A stretch of DNA of 64,000 nt from Cryptomeria japonica. Its lineage: Eukaryota; Streptophyta; Pinopsida; Cupressales; Cupressaceae. The DNA is taken from NCBI RefSeq assembly GCF_030272615.1, contig NC_081413.1, positions 721,262,367 through 721,326,366 on the forward strand. The letters run 5' to 3'. Numbering within the stretch: the first letter of the stretch is position 1; every line of letters starts with the position of its first letter. The notes beneath the pieces are model-generated. The model was not told where the DNA came from, did no database searches, and saw nothing but the letters and a program-made list of their open reading frames with translations. Positions 35,629 to 48,321 of this stretch are shown here, in pieces. The position numbers and the translations under genes were made by a program.

Positions 35629-36530
35629 TTAATGTGTGAGCAACTCACTAGTTGAAAGAATAGTTGATGTCAAATAGAAATCAGTTCTGAACTTGATGGA
35701 TCACAAACCAATGAAGAGCAAGATGTTCAGCTTGATTTGAAGCGATGAAACTGAACAGAGTTGATTAAAGTGATACTGATCCTAAACTTGATTGAACTAG
35801 GACTGACAAGGAGTGAGATACCGTTCTTGAATTTGATTGATCAATAAACGGGCATCGATCTAGAACTTGCTTGAACTAGATTAAGTGAGAGACACAACCA
35901 ATTCCGAACTTGATTGAAAAAGAACCGATTAGTAAGAGAAAATGTCCAACTTGATTTGATGTAATTGAAACTGAACATCGATTTGAAGATTGATTCAGAT
36001 AAGGACAAATATTGATATGCCCCTAGAGTTTGTTTTATTTGACATTGAAGAATCTTAACTTGATACGACGTGATTTGGTTAAGATGCCCCTAGTAACAAG
36101 GTTTAGTTGATTTTCTTTGTTTGAAAAGATTTTTGCTCGACTTTATGAAGAGGATTCAAAAAAATTCTCGACTTTAGATGATGATAATCACTGAAAAGAT
36201 GCAATGAGTATGCCCCCTCGAGAGCAAAATTGAAAGATAATGAGGGTACAACGATTTTTAGGCAATTTTAGCAATGATAATTATTTCCAAGCATGAAGAT
36301 TGATGTTGGAGAATTAAAATTAGAGTTGATTTGAGAATTTAGATTTAGAATTGAGCGTAAAATGATTCAAAAATGGACTCAAAGTGCTAAGTGGTCAATG
36401 TCATGAAATTTTGACTAGAGAATTGACGTTAGATTTTGATTTCGATCCCAAAAATGGACTCAGGATAGTCGATTTAGCTTAAGGTACAAGTTTTATGTCC
36501 ATTAGAGCAAGTTGAAAATTAGGGTTTGGG
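35629..36530. other. Tat-element 3' region, noncoding
   Basis: Contains diverged repeats of AACTTGATTGAA(C/T)-type strings (about 35690-35990, for example CCTAAACTTGATTGAACTAG, CCGAACTTGATTGAAAAAG). No protein-coding frame. It is upstream of the antisense gene and may hold its promoter. Confidence 0.45.
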
Positions 36531-36540
36531 CTATATAAGG
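36531..36540 (+). promoter_or_regulatory. TATA box of the antisense gene inside the Tat element
   Basis: CTATATAAGG follows AGGGTTTGGG and precedes a CT/A-rich leader. It faces the plus strand, opposite to the element's own transcription, and lies about 150 bp before the 5'UTR intron donor. Confidence 0.6.
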
Positions 36541-36690
36541 GGTTCAATGTGTCATTTTCAATTCATTGTTACCTCTCAAAGTTTGAAATTTGAAAAAAAA
36601 CCTCTGCGAAGAAAAATGGCCATTTCAATCCAGGAGCATTGATTCAAGCGTAAGAGATGTCATAATTGACCGTAAAACTACGAGCCAATA

Positions 36691-37156
36691 GTAAGTGATC
36701 GATCTTTAGCTTGTGCATTTCTTAAATTTTGAATTTTTATTGATTTATTTGGAATTTATTTTTTGTTTGAAGTCGTTTTCCTCATTTTATTGTGCGGTTC
36801 AACACATTTTCTCGTACGACAATCTGTCCTCCTTTTGTTTTGACGTATGGACATATAGGGTTTGTGGTCTGGTGTTGTCCCATGATTCATACAACAATGC
36901 TCTTGATTGACCATTGTATCGTGCGAGAGGATATGATTTGTCATATGGGAATGTTTACTCGTGCAAGATGTAATGTTTTCTCATACGAGTTTCTTCTTGT
37001 CTGTGGAAACTCATATCAAAAATAGCAAGCATTTTTAAGTGTGTAAACAACAATTTTTTATTTTGAATGTTGTACATTTGGATTCGTGAGCATGTTTAAC
37101 ATATTTTTAGCACAAATTGGATCACGTGCTAACAATTTGTATGTTCAATTTTGCAG
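36691..37156 (+). other. 5'UTR intron of the antisense gene
   Basis: GTAAGTGATC at 36691 is a strong plant donor, and TTCAATTTTGCAG ending 37156 a strong acceptor, 45 bp before the coding start. The intron is T-rich and contains several CTCGTACGACAAT-like motifs that also occur in the element's leader. Confidence 0.6.
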
Positions 37157-37201
37157 ATTCGGTTGCCGGATATTCAGTTTTAGTGTACATTTCCACCGAC
37201 A

Positions 37202-38999
37202 ATGAGGCTAGTCCATGAGTTATCAGACGCAGAGAGAGCTCACATTGGTTTGTGTGGATTCGGATACCTTTTACAGATGCCTGATATCCGTGTGAATCAT
37301 GATATGTTGACCGCTTTAGTTGAGCGTTTTCATTCAAAGTATAACACCTTTCATCTATCGATTGGAGAGATGACTATCATGCCAGAGGATATATATAGGA
37401 TTTTGAGGATTTTGTTCGCTGGAGATAAGGTTGATTATGATTTCATGTAGTGACCATGTGTTTTGGCATTGGGACGGATATTCTATGATGAGACTATTCT
37501 TGAGCATGCTATCACGTGGGATGATTTGATGAGCAAATACGGTGAGCAGTACCCTCTAGCATGTGTTTTGGTAGGTATGATCAGTTGTTTTGCTATGCCT
37601 GATAGAGGACAACAAGGTTTTCTATGTGGTTGGGCCAGAATGCTTGAGAGGCTGCTGACTCATCCAGTGAGATTAGGGTGGGGATCTTGTTTACTTGCTC
37701 ACATGTATCATGAGTTGCATGAGATTGTGTATTGGGAGGGGAAGAGCATGGCAACAAGTGTTCTAGTTCTGCAAATATGGACATGGGAGCACATCCCGAT
37801 ATGCAAACCTATAGTAGATGATTCTAGAGAGGCACACCAACCTATTGTATGTTGTTATTTAGGTTATGTTACTCAGCCCCACCTAGGCAAGTCTGACTAT
37901 TGGAGGAGGCAGTTGGACGATCTGATTGTTGTAGTATGGAGACCGTATAGGGGTCTAGAGTTGTGGGACGATTGGAGAGTGCAGAGGAAGGATATGTTCA
38001 TGACTCGACCTCTTATTGGCAAATTGGTGTCTATCATTGAGCGATTTGTAGTATCTAGGGTGATGAGACAGTATGGGAGACCACAAGGTATATCCCAGGA
38101 GTTCACAACCTATGCCCGATATGAAGAGGAGGAGAGATGAGGATGGGCACTGAGGCTATCATATGTGTTGAGCATGCACGAGTTAGTAGGTTTACAGCTG
38201 CAGAGATGGGATTACCTAGAGGATGTTGCAAACACAGGGGTATTGCCCCAATACAGAGATTGGTTTCATAGACATCCATTTCCTTGATTTACAGATCCAG
38301 GAGAGCATGCACCTCTTATAGAGGAGATTGAGGATGAGGCACCAGCACAACGATAGGTACCAGGTCAGGTATAGGGATGAGTGTAGGTACAGGGACAGAG
38401 AATGGATGTACCTAGGTGGGCAGGAGGTGATCCTGGTGCTAGTAGCAGTAGGGTACCAGCGGGAGATAGAAAACAACAGAGAGGGGAGGGTGGATCTTTA
38501 GGATCTATTGGGGTGGAGGTTGGTGGTGCTAAGGCAGCAGAGGGTGGAGGTTAGGAGGAGAGAGAGGATCCTATATTGGTTAGGCAGCAGAGAAATGAGC
38601 AGGGAGGCAGAGAGGGAGATGCTGGGAGAGAGAAGGGAGTACCTGACGTAGTACGGTCTTTAAGATCGAGGTTGACAGGTTTGTAGTCACAGTTGACAGT
38701 GGCGCAAATGCAACTTGCAGAGAGAGACTGACAACTTGCAGAGGTTAGAGAAGAGCGTAATCGACAACTTGCCGAGGTGAGAGCAGAGCATGATGCTCTT
38801 CAACCAGAGGTTTTACATCAGACAATTCATGCAGCCTATTATGTCATAGCTTATAGTGTAGCGGTCCCAATAGCGTAGCAAGTTGCTTTGTATTCTCAAT
38901 ATATGGCTCGAGCTGAGGGAGCTAGGGCACCGAGACAGGACGTCGGTCAGTAGGCACCTCCTCCTCCACCTGGTGATGAGGGAGAGGCAAAGAGATAGC
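37202..38999 (+). pseudogene. Plant mobile domain (PMD) gene, antisense within the Tat element
   Basis: The reading frame from ATG 37202 gives MRLVHELSDAERAHIGLCGF, then LTALVERFHSKYNTFHLSIG and EMTIMPEDIYRILRI, the signature of the plant mobile (aminotransferase-like) domain found in MAIN/MAIL proteins and in mobile elements. The same frame continues through 37463-38140 (LMSKYGEQYPLACVLVGMI, WARMLERLLTHPVRLGWGSC, LQIWTWEHIPICKPIVDD) and on to a Gln/Gly/Arg-rich tail and a coiled coil near 38700-38800. Breaks are point stops without a frameshift: TAG-TGA at 37448-37453, TGA at 38138, several in the tail. Many sit in tracts of Gln codons, as expected from CAG to TAG. It has its own TATA box and leader intron. 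Confidence 0.75.
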
Positions 39000-40528
39000 T
39001 TGTTAAATCTCTTAGATTTTGTTATATACCCCATTTTTGTAGCCTATGCGATTCTTGCTATGATGAGACATTGTATTTGACAGTTGATATCATTTGTACT
39101 CTGAGACACTGAGATTATGATGATATATATACGAGCTCTTGATTTGATTTCATCATACTTGTGTTGATTGATTATGAGATGTCTTTTTATATGATTTATT
39201 CTATATCTATGCATATTCTTTTAGTATGAATGTATGTAATGCAGATGAATATGGATGTTTGTTTGTTTATTTCTTTTTCTTTTTCATATGCAAATGAATG
39301 ATGAAAAAATGAGTAACTAGTAATGAAAATGTTTTATTTTTCATGCAATAATATGAATGCAAACAAGTATATAATGAAATGTATGGATCTATATAAGATG
39401 CTTATATATGCAGCTAACATCTCAATACACATGTACCTAATCGGAGAAACGATGATGAAAAAGAGACCACTTAACTGAGAAATGATGATTGCTTCAAACT
39501 CTCATTTGAAAGATAAAGAGATCATTGTTATCATGCCGAAATCACTAGAAATACATAAAATTTAGAATGAATGCAACCTATACCTAGTCACTAGATTTGG
39601 TATGCTTAATTTTCATCACTGAGTGTTTTATAAACACAATAGGCAAAATAGAGTTCCTTTCTTTTCATATGCAATATTAATTATCTTGTCCACAATGATC
39701 ATTTTTTCGTTCATATCCTTGGACAGATTACGCATGCATCCAGATTGTACATTAAAGAAATTCCTTCAAAACGGACAAAGAAATGAGTCCAACCTCCCTA
39801 TAGCATACAAATAAGAGGATTTGAGGTATGTGTGGTGATTTCACCTTGATGTAAAGGCACTTATCACATACACCAAGCCAATTAGATGTTTCCAGATCAT
39901 CAGATTCATTCCTACAAGCATAAAACAAAGAAAAGTATTATGCCCCCAATCCTTGCTCCTCTTAGTCAAGATAGACTTCCTCGAGTTACTTAGAGGGAAT
40001 AATAATCGAAAACAAATTTTAAAAGACAGCACCCAAAGAAAATGTCAAGCGATTCTTAAACAGTTTAGTGATTGTTTTTAGTAGTCTTGTTTTACTTGTT
40101 TACTCAGTGATAAAACTCTTTAGTAGTTAGGAGACAGGTGACTAACTCAAATTGGATGACCTAGTACTACTGACAAAAAGATGACTTGGTTGAATTACTT
40201 AGGACATGTAAATTGATCAGTTGATTACCCTAAGACTATGGCATTAATCGGTTTCAAGCCCTGAGGGTTCCAAAAGAACCAGGATGTCACAAAAATGATT
40301 AAAAGATATGTACAAGCGAAAGCAAAGATGCAGGAAAGCGGGAATGAAAATGGGAAATGTCAAATTTGCATTGATAGATGGAGTGCTTGAGTACACAAGG
40401 CGCCTATTTACCAGGTTTTCACCTGCTTGGCAAAGATCCTTTTTTTTCTTCTTTTTGAAAGGACTTTTTATGATTTTTAGAATTTTTTCAAAACATTTCA
40501 GCTGTTCAGGTTGCTGGAGTAGACAATA
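39000..40528. other. Tat-element spacer between the antisense gene and pol
   Basis: AT-rich, with no coding motif on either strand. It may include the 3' ends of both opposing transcripts. Confidence 0.4.
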
Positions 40529-41640
40529 CTAAGTGAATAATTTCTTCAAGTGAATGGTGTTGACCGGTTCATGGAGTTTTTCTCCTTCTGATTTTGAGAG
40601 TTGATAGCCACTAGAGCCAAAGACTATAGTAATGATGTAGGGACCCATCCAATTGGGTTCAAACTTCCCTTTGTTGTCTTGAAACTATTGATTTTTAGGA
40701 TTTTCTCTCAAAACAAGGTCACCAACCTGAAATTCTCTTTGTTGAACTTTCTTGTTATAACCTCTAGACATTCTCTTTTGGTACGCTCTTAGATGATCAA
40801 ATGCCACTTGTCGACGTTCATCCAACAACTCGAGTTCTTGCAATCTAGATATCCTGTAGTCTTCATCAGTAACAAGACCTTGCAAAGAAACTCTCAAAGA
40901 TGGTATTTCTTTGGACCCATACACCAAAGAAAAAGCTGTAGCCCTAGTAAGTGTTCTGATACTTGTTCTATAAGCCCATAGTACAAGATTGAGCTACAGA
41001 TGCCAATCCTTTCCAGATTTATTTACTGTTCAATGTAAGATAGTCAACAATTTTTTGTTAGATGCTTCAGCTTGTCCATTACCTTGAGGGTAGTATATGG
41101 ATGACCAATGCTGTTTGATTTTGAATTTTTCATAGAGCTCATCTAGATCTTTTTTTTTGAACTGCCCTCCATTGTTAGTCACAATGGAAGAAGGTATCCC
41201 ATACCTACAGATGATATAGTTAAGGATAAACAGAGCTACTTGTTTACCAGTTGCTTTGAGTAGCGGAACCACTTTCTACCCACTTAGTGAAGTACTCAGT
41301 GGAAATTATAATAAACTTGTGTTCGTTAGATGATGCAGGATAAATTTGGCCAATGAGGTCAAACGCCCATTGTTGAAAAGGCCAATGTGTGATGAAAGAT
41401 ATGAGATCCCTTGCTAGAGCATGTATGAGGTTCCCATGTAGCTGACACTTCTCACAAGTTTTAGCAAATTTTATAGCATCTTTTTCCATATCTATCCAAT
41501 AGTAGCCAGCCCGTAGCAGTTTTCAAGCTAAAGTTAGACCGTTTGAATGAGATCCACAAATACCTTCATGGACTTCAAATAGCACGCATTGGGACTCTTC
41601 AGTTTCTAGACACCTAAGCAAAGTACTATCCAAACCTCGC
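40529..41640 (-). pseudogene. Tat-element integrase, degenerate
   Basis: In reading direction: zinc-binding end FAKTCEKCQLHGN (about 41470), catalytic core with QQWAFDLIGQIYPASS (first Asp) and YGIPSSIVTNNGGQFKKKD (second Asp position changed to N), YYPQGNGQAEASNKKLLTIL (catalytic Glu region), then a C-terminal part with KRMSRGYNKKVQQREFQVGD and a final EPVNTIHLKKLF before TAG at 40529. Stops and frame changes separate the blocks, so it is inactive. Confidence 0.8.
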
Positions 41641-42300
41641 CTAAATAGATCATTAGCAATGATGACATACTATGAAGCATTTTGGATTAGGTTCCTTTCC
41701 TCATTACGGGTAAGATTAGCAGCGATAAGTTGGTCACACAAGTAAGAGTAAATGTGGTTATAACACGATGAGTCATGTCCAATTATAGAACAAACCATCT
41801 GGGACTCAAGAGAATTAGAAGAAAGATACTGTAACTCTTCCACTAGGAATTCATAGCAGAAGTTAGATCCTTGTAGCTGTGGTATAGATGCCAAGGTAGC
41901 CATAGCATATGCTGCTCTATTTGCTGATTTGGGAATCTACTGAAATAATACAAAGGTAAATTATTTCTTGAGATCATCAACCATTCTATTATAGGGCATC
42001 ATTTTCTCATCTTTAGTCTAATATATATCATTTACTTGGTTGATAATTAGCTAAGAGTCTCCATAGATGTGTAACTCAACAACCTTCCATTCAATATCTA
42101 GCTTGATCCCATTTACCAAAGCTTCATATTTTACAATATTGTTTGTGCAAGGAAAGAGAATATTGTAAGCCTTTGGGATTGAATATCTTTGAGGAGTGCT
42201 AAAAAGTATTCCAGCACCAGAACCATGCTGAGTGAAAGACTCATCAAAGAACATTTTCCAGGCTCGCTGAGTAAAGTGCATAATGGATTCATTCGGGAAT
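41641..42300 (-). pseudogene. Second (archaeal-type) RNase H of the Tat element
   Basis: 42281-42051 reads WKMFFDESFTQHGSGAGILF, PCTNNIVKYEALVNGIKLDI and VVELHIYGDS. This is the RNase H fold with D (FFDES), E (KYEAL) and D (YGDS), the extra RNase H of the Tat lineage. 41903-41670 continues toward the integrase. Stops intervene. Confidence 0.75.
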
Positions 42301-43850
42301 TCTATGTGTAAAGTTGATTGTCTTCAAGCGGAGCATCAACAATTTGATCTACAATGACCTATCCTTTGATAGCTTTACGTTCTATATATTCAATATCAAA
42401 TTCTATAAGAACCATGACCCATTTAGCCAATCTTCCTGTAAGTTTTGCTTTGTTGAGAAGGTATTTGAGTGGATCAATCTTAGCCACCAGATTGATAGAA
42501 TGTGCTAACATGTAGTGTCTTAATTTCTATGATGTAAAGACTAATGTGAAAAAAGCTTTTTCTATGATAGTATAGTTCATCTCATAGGATAGCAAGGTTC
42601 TATTGATATAATATATAGCTATTTCCTTTTTATTCTCATCATGTTGTGCCAAAAGTGCCCCCAGTGATGTACTAGTAGTTGATATGTAGAGAATCAACGG
42701 TTTTCCTTGAATTGGTGGCATCAATATAGGTGGGTTCGAAAGATAATCCTTGATTTGTTTTAGATGTTGTTCACAATATTCATCCTAGTTGTATTTGACT
42801 CCTTTTTGTAATGCCTTTGTGAATGGTTGAGCTTTATCTACTAGCTATGAAATAAAGCGCCTTATTGATTGGAGGCATCCTTGTAAACTTCTCATTTGAC
42901 TAATATTCTTTGGAGGTGGCATTTCCATGATAGCCTTAACTTTTTCTAGATCTACTTCGAATCCTTTCGCTGAAACAATATATCGTAGGAGCTTACTAGA
43001 TGTAACTCCAAATGCACACTTCTTATGATTTAATATGTTTGAATTTTTTCATTCCATCTAATATTGGACCTAGTTCTGATAGATGTGTTGATATTTTCAT
43101 GGATTTAACTAAAGTATCATCAACATAATCCTCCATGTTTTTGTGCATCATATCATGAAAAATTATTGTTACAACTATTTGATAACTAGCACCTGCATTC
43201 TTTAAACCAAAGGGCATTACATTTCAGCAGAAGGATCCCCATGCCAAGTGAATGTTGTTTTCTCTTGATCCTCGGGTGCAATTTTGATCTGATTGTACCT
43301 AGAAAAACCATCCATTAGAGAATGCATTTCATAGCCAGCAGTCATGTCCACGATCATGTCTATGTTGGGTAGTGGAAAATCATCTTTTGGACAAGCTTTG
43401 TTTAAATCTCTGAAATCTATACAAACATGGATTGATTTGTCAGGTTTGGAAACAGGTACAATATTAGATATCCATTCGGTATAATCAATTTCTCTGATGA
43501 ATCCAGCTTTTATTAATTTTTCTATCTCATCCTTAACAAGTAATGCAACATGAGGATACATTTTTTGGAGTTTTTGCTTAATAGGTTTGACTCCGGTAGT
43601 GATAGAAAGATGATGCATTGTGAGGTTAGGATCCAGACCCGACATATTAGCATATGTCCATTCAAAATTGATCTTCTTTTTCATGAAGAAATGAGCAAAT
43701 TCTTTTAGTTCTTCGGCTGACAAGGATTGAGCTACGTGTATGGTGTGTTGAGCTTCTTTTGTTCCAATATTTACTGGCTGTGTAGGTTCAATTATCATTG
43801 ATGATCGCTCTTGAAAGTGATCAGGCAAAATGTCAATCATCTCACCTTCA
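42301..43850 (-). pseudogene. Tat-element reverse transcriptase and first RNase H
   Basis: 43840-43217 holds MYPHVALLVKDEIEKLIKAG, IVPVSKPDKSIHVCIDFRDL, NKACPKDDFPLPNIDMIVD and FSRYNQIKIAPEDQEKTTFT. 43217-43023 holds MPFGLKNAGASYQ and MEDYVDDTLVKS with the catalytic YVDD. 42724-42527 holds LYISTTSTSLGALLAQHDEN and EMNYTIIEKAFF, the RT-linked RNase H, where the first Asp is not preserved. A frameshift lies near 43217 and several stops occur. Confidence 0.85.
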
Positions 43851-45470
43851 GGTGCCTCAGAGAGGTTTTCACCATTAGGTACGTCATTTTATTTTACTAT
43901 TTTTTATTCTGACACCGTCACAGTGTGGTTTTCGCCATCAGAGCTCTTATTTTTCTTTTTTTGATTTTTGTGACTAAGATACTTGACATTTGTTGTTGTC
44001 ATGTTCTCACTTTGTTCACTGGTGGAAGAGTCCATTGGTTCAATTGCATTAAGATGGTAAGATAATGTATAGTCATTTGCAAAGGTAGGTATATTCAAAG
44101 GTTGGTCTTGAAAAGTACAGTCAATTAGTTCAGAATGTACCAAGGATAAAGTTTTAACAAGTTCAAGGGAGTTAGTGGTATTATCATCATAGCTTCGGAC
44201 AGATAAGTCGATTTCCAAAAGACTGCCTTGCGTAAGTGTCTCAAGACCAGGAAGAGTTACAACACAATTATCGAAGTGTATGTTAATATTTAGGGGACCT
44301 AATACAACAGAACTACCACTAGCATTATCCCTACTTCAAACTAGACTACATATCATGGTTTGACAATAACAGGCTTTGCAGGTAGAGTCTCGACATTCAT
44401 GACGGAGTAGTCATAATTTGGTGTCAAATAGGTATTGTCATAAATAGAGCTTATGTCAAAGTGATCAGAGTCATAAGATGAGGTTTCTGACTCTTCTTGA
44501 AGTGATTTAGTAAAAGTATGTATAGTATCAATATCTACATCTTTGATGTTGCAAGTTCCTTCGTGATTTGGTTCAATGATCACTTGTATTTGGCATACCT
44601 GTTGACATAACCTTGATTAATTTGTTAGTCTTTGTCGTCTTTTCCATTCAACTTCCTCTAGACTAATTATTGGCCCTACTTCTGTAGCCTCCAATTCTTC
44701 TTTTGTAGTTCCATGCCTGATTGGATCTATCTTGTTAGAGGGAGATATAGTAGGTGAAGAATTTTCTTGTGTTCTTTCTTCTTTCAGCTATTGTTTGTAG
44801 TCTTCTTGTCTTTTTAGTCTGATTTCCTCTATTTCCTTTTGCAACTTCAAGCATATTATCTCTTGTGCTTCATCTATGACATCACTAGATTCTTCAGGAG
44901 TTTTTGTAGTAGATGTATCTGAGAGATGATTTGGACTCCATTCATACAAATCAAGTCAGTTTCTCAATCATCTATTTGCTTTCTACCTGTCTATGTGACC
45001 GGAATGTTCAGTGGTGCAAACAACTCTTTAATTCCTTCCATTTTTTCTCTCATGTCTTCTGGTATTTCTACTCCTTGTAGTGTTATTGCTAATACAATTG
45101 GAACTTGATTACCAGTTGCTTCTTCTCTCTTGATTGCCAATTCTTCTTGTTCATTTTCAGACTCTTCCTGAGTTTGTTGATTATTTACTTCCTATGATGT
45201 TGAAGGTAGTATCTTTTTCCTCCACTTAGATTGATGATGAAAAGTATGTTTCTGATCTGATGATTCTCCTACATTGTAGCCAAGTCCAGCTTTATCATTT
45301 GTAGACCTAGTGTGTAGTTGAATAGGTTCAACAATACCTTCTTGATGCTTTCCTAGAGGACTGGTACTTGAATATCCCATATGTTGAATCATTTTATAGC
45401 CTAGACCATATTGTTCAGGAGAAATCTCATAGTGTTGTACTTCATTGTTTGCACTTTGAAAATCCATTTG
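43851..45470 (-). pseudogene. Protease-RT linker with G-patch-like segment
   Basis: 45467-45192 reads EISPEQYGLGYKMIQHMGYS and STSPLGKHQEGIVEPI, a glycine spacing like a G-patch (RNA-binding) motif. 44583-43904 is an acidic Asp/Ser/Thr-rich linker (DVDIDTIHTFTKSLQEESET). Similar segments appear in Tat-lineage polyproteins. Broken by stops. Confidence 0.55.
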
Positions 45471-45589
45471 AGAACAAAATCCTCTTCTATTTCATCTACA
45501 AGGGAAGTAGAGAATTGTACAAAAATATCATCATAAATGACATTTGGAGTTGAATTTTGTGGCTTCATAGCCTCTGATGGTTTTCCAAA

Positions 45590-46441
45590 CTATCTTGGCG
45601 ATGGAGGAAGAGACATTAGTGAAAGTACATGTTCTATTTTGTATCCATCCATGCCAGTGTTTGTGATTTTCAATTTCTTTTCTAAATCTTTCATCAAAGT
45701 TTTTGAACTTTCAGCTGCAGAGGTTGCTTTGTTATGAGGAACAAAGGTATCAGTATATTGTTTTAATGCATTACAGGTGTAACTTGTATCAGCAGAAATA
45801 CTGACTACAACTGCATTATAAGGAAATTTCAAGCACTGATGATAGGTAGATGGTACTGCTTGCATTTCATGAATCCATGGCTTGCCCAACAATATGATAT
45901 ATGAAAGAGGGAGGCTAAGCACCTGGAAAATAGCATCTCTCTCCATAAGTCCTACCCTGATCGGTAATAGTACCAGACCTTTAGAGGTTCTTTCTTCTTC
46001 ATCATAAGCTTTGATTGTTATTTTCTTTGTTGGATCAATGACATTTTCAGAAAATCCCAGTTGTGTCAGTAGATTGTAGGTACAAATATTCAACTCAGTG
46101 CCTCCATCTATCAAAACACGTTAGACTCGATGTTTATGGATCATAGCTTCGATGTGTAATGATTGGTTATGCGGGTGATTCAATGAGTTTTCATCCTCTT
46201 CAGAGAACGTGAGGTAATGAGGCAAAGTTAGGTGACCCACCATAGATTGAAACCAATCTACATCTAAATCTTTAGGTAAATTAAGAATGAGCAAAGCTTT
46301 GTCTAGGATCTCTCTATGAGCAGAAGAGATGTTAAGCAGTTCAAAAATGGAGATTTGAGCGATAGTTCTTTTCAATTGTTCGATAATGTTATAACCAGGA
46401 GAGGATGATGAAACCAATTGTTTAGATTTAGTTGTGATCAT
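45590..46441 (-). pseudogene. Tat-element aspartic protease region
   Basis: The frame reads HLTLPHYLTFSEEDENSLNH, HIEAMIHKHRV, a stop, then VLIDGGTELNICTYNLLTQL (active-site D in IDGG) and YIILLGKPWIHEM. The living counterpart at 63270-63520 has VLIDGGAGLNICT and ILLGRPWIHEM. The TAA before the active site at about 46120 would separate gag from protease. Confidence 0.75.
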
Positions 46442-46447
46442 ATTTGG

Positions 46448-48321
46448 TCATTTGTTTGAAGAAGTCAACATGTTTGATGTTGTTTGATCAGGAGTTGAGG
46501 AACTAGCTCCTTGGAGAGTAACCTTCTTTTGAGCGCGGGTCACAACATTTGCAGTTTGTGCTTTATTTTGTTTATCTTTGATTATAATCACATTCCAATA
46601 CTTAGGTTGGGAATATTCAATCATGTTGATCACATTGTCATTGTTAGCATGGGTGTAATTGACTTTGGCACCTCCCTTGGATTTTGAGGAATCACCTTGT
46701 TCATAAGCAGGTAAGGGATCTTTAAAAGCTTTGTGATCAGCATTAGTCATGTAATTTTCAACAACAATTTTGCCAGCATCGATGAGGTCTTGAATCTCAT
46801 GTTTGAGATTCATGCAGTCATTTGTTGTATGACCCTTGTTTCGATGATATTCATGGTACTCGTTTTCTCTCCACCATTTGGGTTTAACTTCTGGATCATA
46901 TGGTCTAGATTTGTCTGGCAATATTATTAGATTATTTGCCAATAAAGTCTTAAGATTTGATTCATACAATTCCTCCAAAGGAGTGAAATCATGTTTAGGC
47001 TTTGAAAGCCAAGGTTTCTCTTTACACCACTCTTTTGATTTCTTCAAAGGGTTTTATGTCACAGTTTCAGCTACTTTGAGTGCTTGTGTGCCACTAGCCA
47101 GATTAAATATTGTGGGTTTTGATTTTATTTTAACAGTGTCTACTACTCCATCATTAACAACATTTTTGTTGTTATCTTTGCCATATTTCCAGTATTTATT
47201 CTTCTTTGGAACTAGAACCTTGTTGTGTTTCTTTCCAAAGTGATATATCTCCTTTCTTTATAAGCATATATTCCATTCTGAGGGAACTATCTACCATTTT
47301 GTTGAATGAAAGGGTGCAATTGTATTTGGATATTGTATTTCAATTTAGGGATCAGGTTATTGACAAAGATATCCATCTTCTCAGAATCTAGAATAGGTCG
47401 TGAATATCTAGAGAACATCTTTCTCCAACGTTGAAGAAAAGTGAGAAAAGGCTCTCTTGTTTTCTGTTTGGTATTGCAAAGCTCAATCATATGACTGGAT
47501 TATGAATGTTATAGGAGTATTGTTGGAGAAATGATTCAACTAATTCCTCAAAATTTTTAATTCCCATAGGTAGGCTCGAAAACCATTCCATAGCTTGTCC
47601 TCCTAAACTCCTCGGGAAAAGATGCATAAGATAGGTTTGTTTGTGCATGAATTCCATACATAAAGCACAAAATTCTCTGACATGGTCTTGAGGATCTGTA
47701 TTACCATCATATTTATTGAACTTAGGAATCTCCACTCTTGAAGGAAATGGAGGCATGTAAAGGTTCTTGTCAAATGGAAACGGGCATATCGTGTCTAGAG
47801 AATATTGCTTTGATGATTTATCCTTGTTTTTCATTTATGTGATTTCAGTTTGTAACACTTGTAATTATTTGTTTACTAGTGGTAAAGGTGTCTCTTCCTC
47901 TTTAGTGATAAGGGTTTAGATGTTATAATCAATAGGAAGTTTAGTGCCTTGCTTTGCTAGCTCTAGAAAATAATCTTCTTTTTCTCTAGCCATGATAATC
48001 TTCATCATTTTTTGGGAAATCTTTATTCTTTTGACAGCTATTTATAACAGCTTCTGCAGGTTCAGAGGCTTCAGAATCGCTAGATGAGAAATCACTGTCA
48101 TTAGCATGGGTGTTGAGATTGTCATAAGTATCGTGTTTAGTAGCTTGTCTTTCTTGCCTTTCTCCAGACATGGTGGGAGATAAGGGTTGATAAAAAATTG
48201 GTAAATTTGATGATGAAGGTTTATTAGAGACGGGGTCTTCTACAAAGAATGGATTATCTAAAAAGGATGGTCCTTTACCTTTGTTTGGTTTCTTGCAAGA
48301 ATTTTTGGTTTGAGCAGGCAT
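46448..48321 (-). pseudogene. Tat-element gag, degenerate
   Basis: It starts near 48321 with MPAQTKNSCKKPNKGKGPSF. 47834-47487 is the retrotransposon gag core (CPFPFDKNLYMPPFPSRVE, HLFPRSLGGQAMEWFSSLP). 47490-47287 continues with ELCNTKQKTREPFLTFLQRW. 47047-46448 holds KPKWWRENEYHEYHRNKGHT followed by TNDC, where a zinc knuckle CxxH..GH..C would be; its first Cys is Tyr here. Frameshifts occur near 47490 and 47250. Confidence 0.8.

Noticed and set aside
36713-37025. Small ORFs in the leader of the PMD gene
   Set aside because: They fall inside the predicted 5'UTR intron and have no recognisable content.
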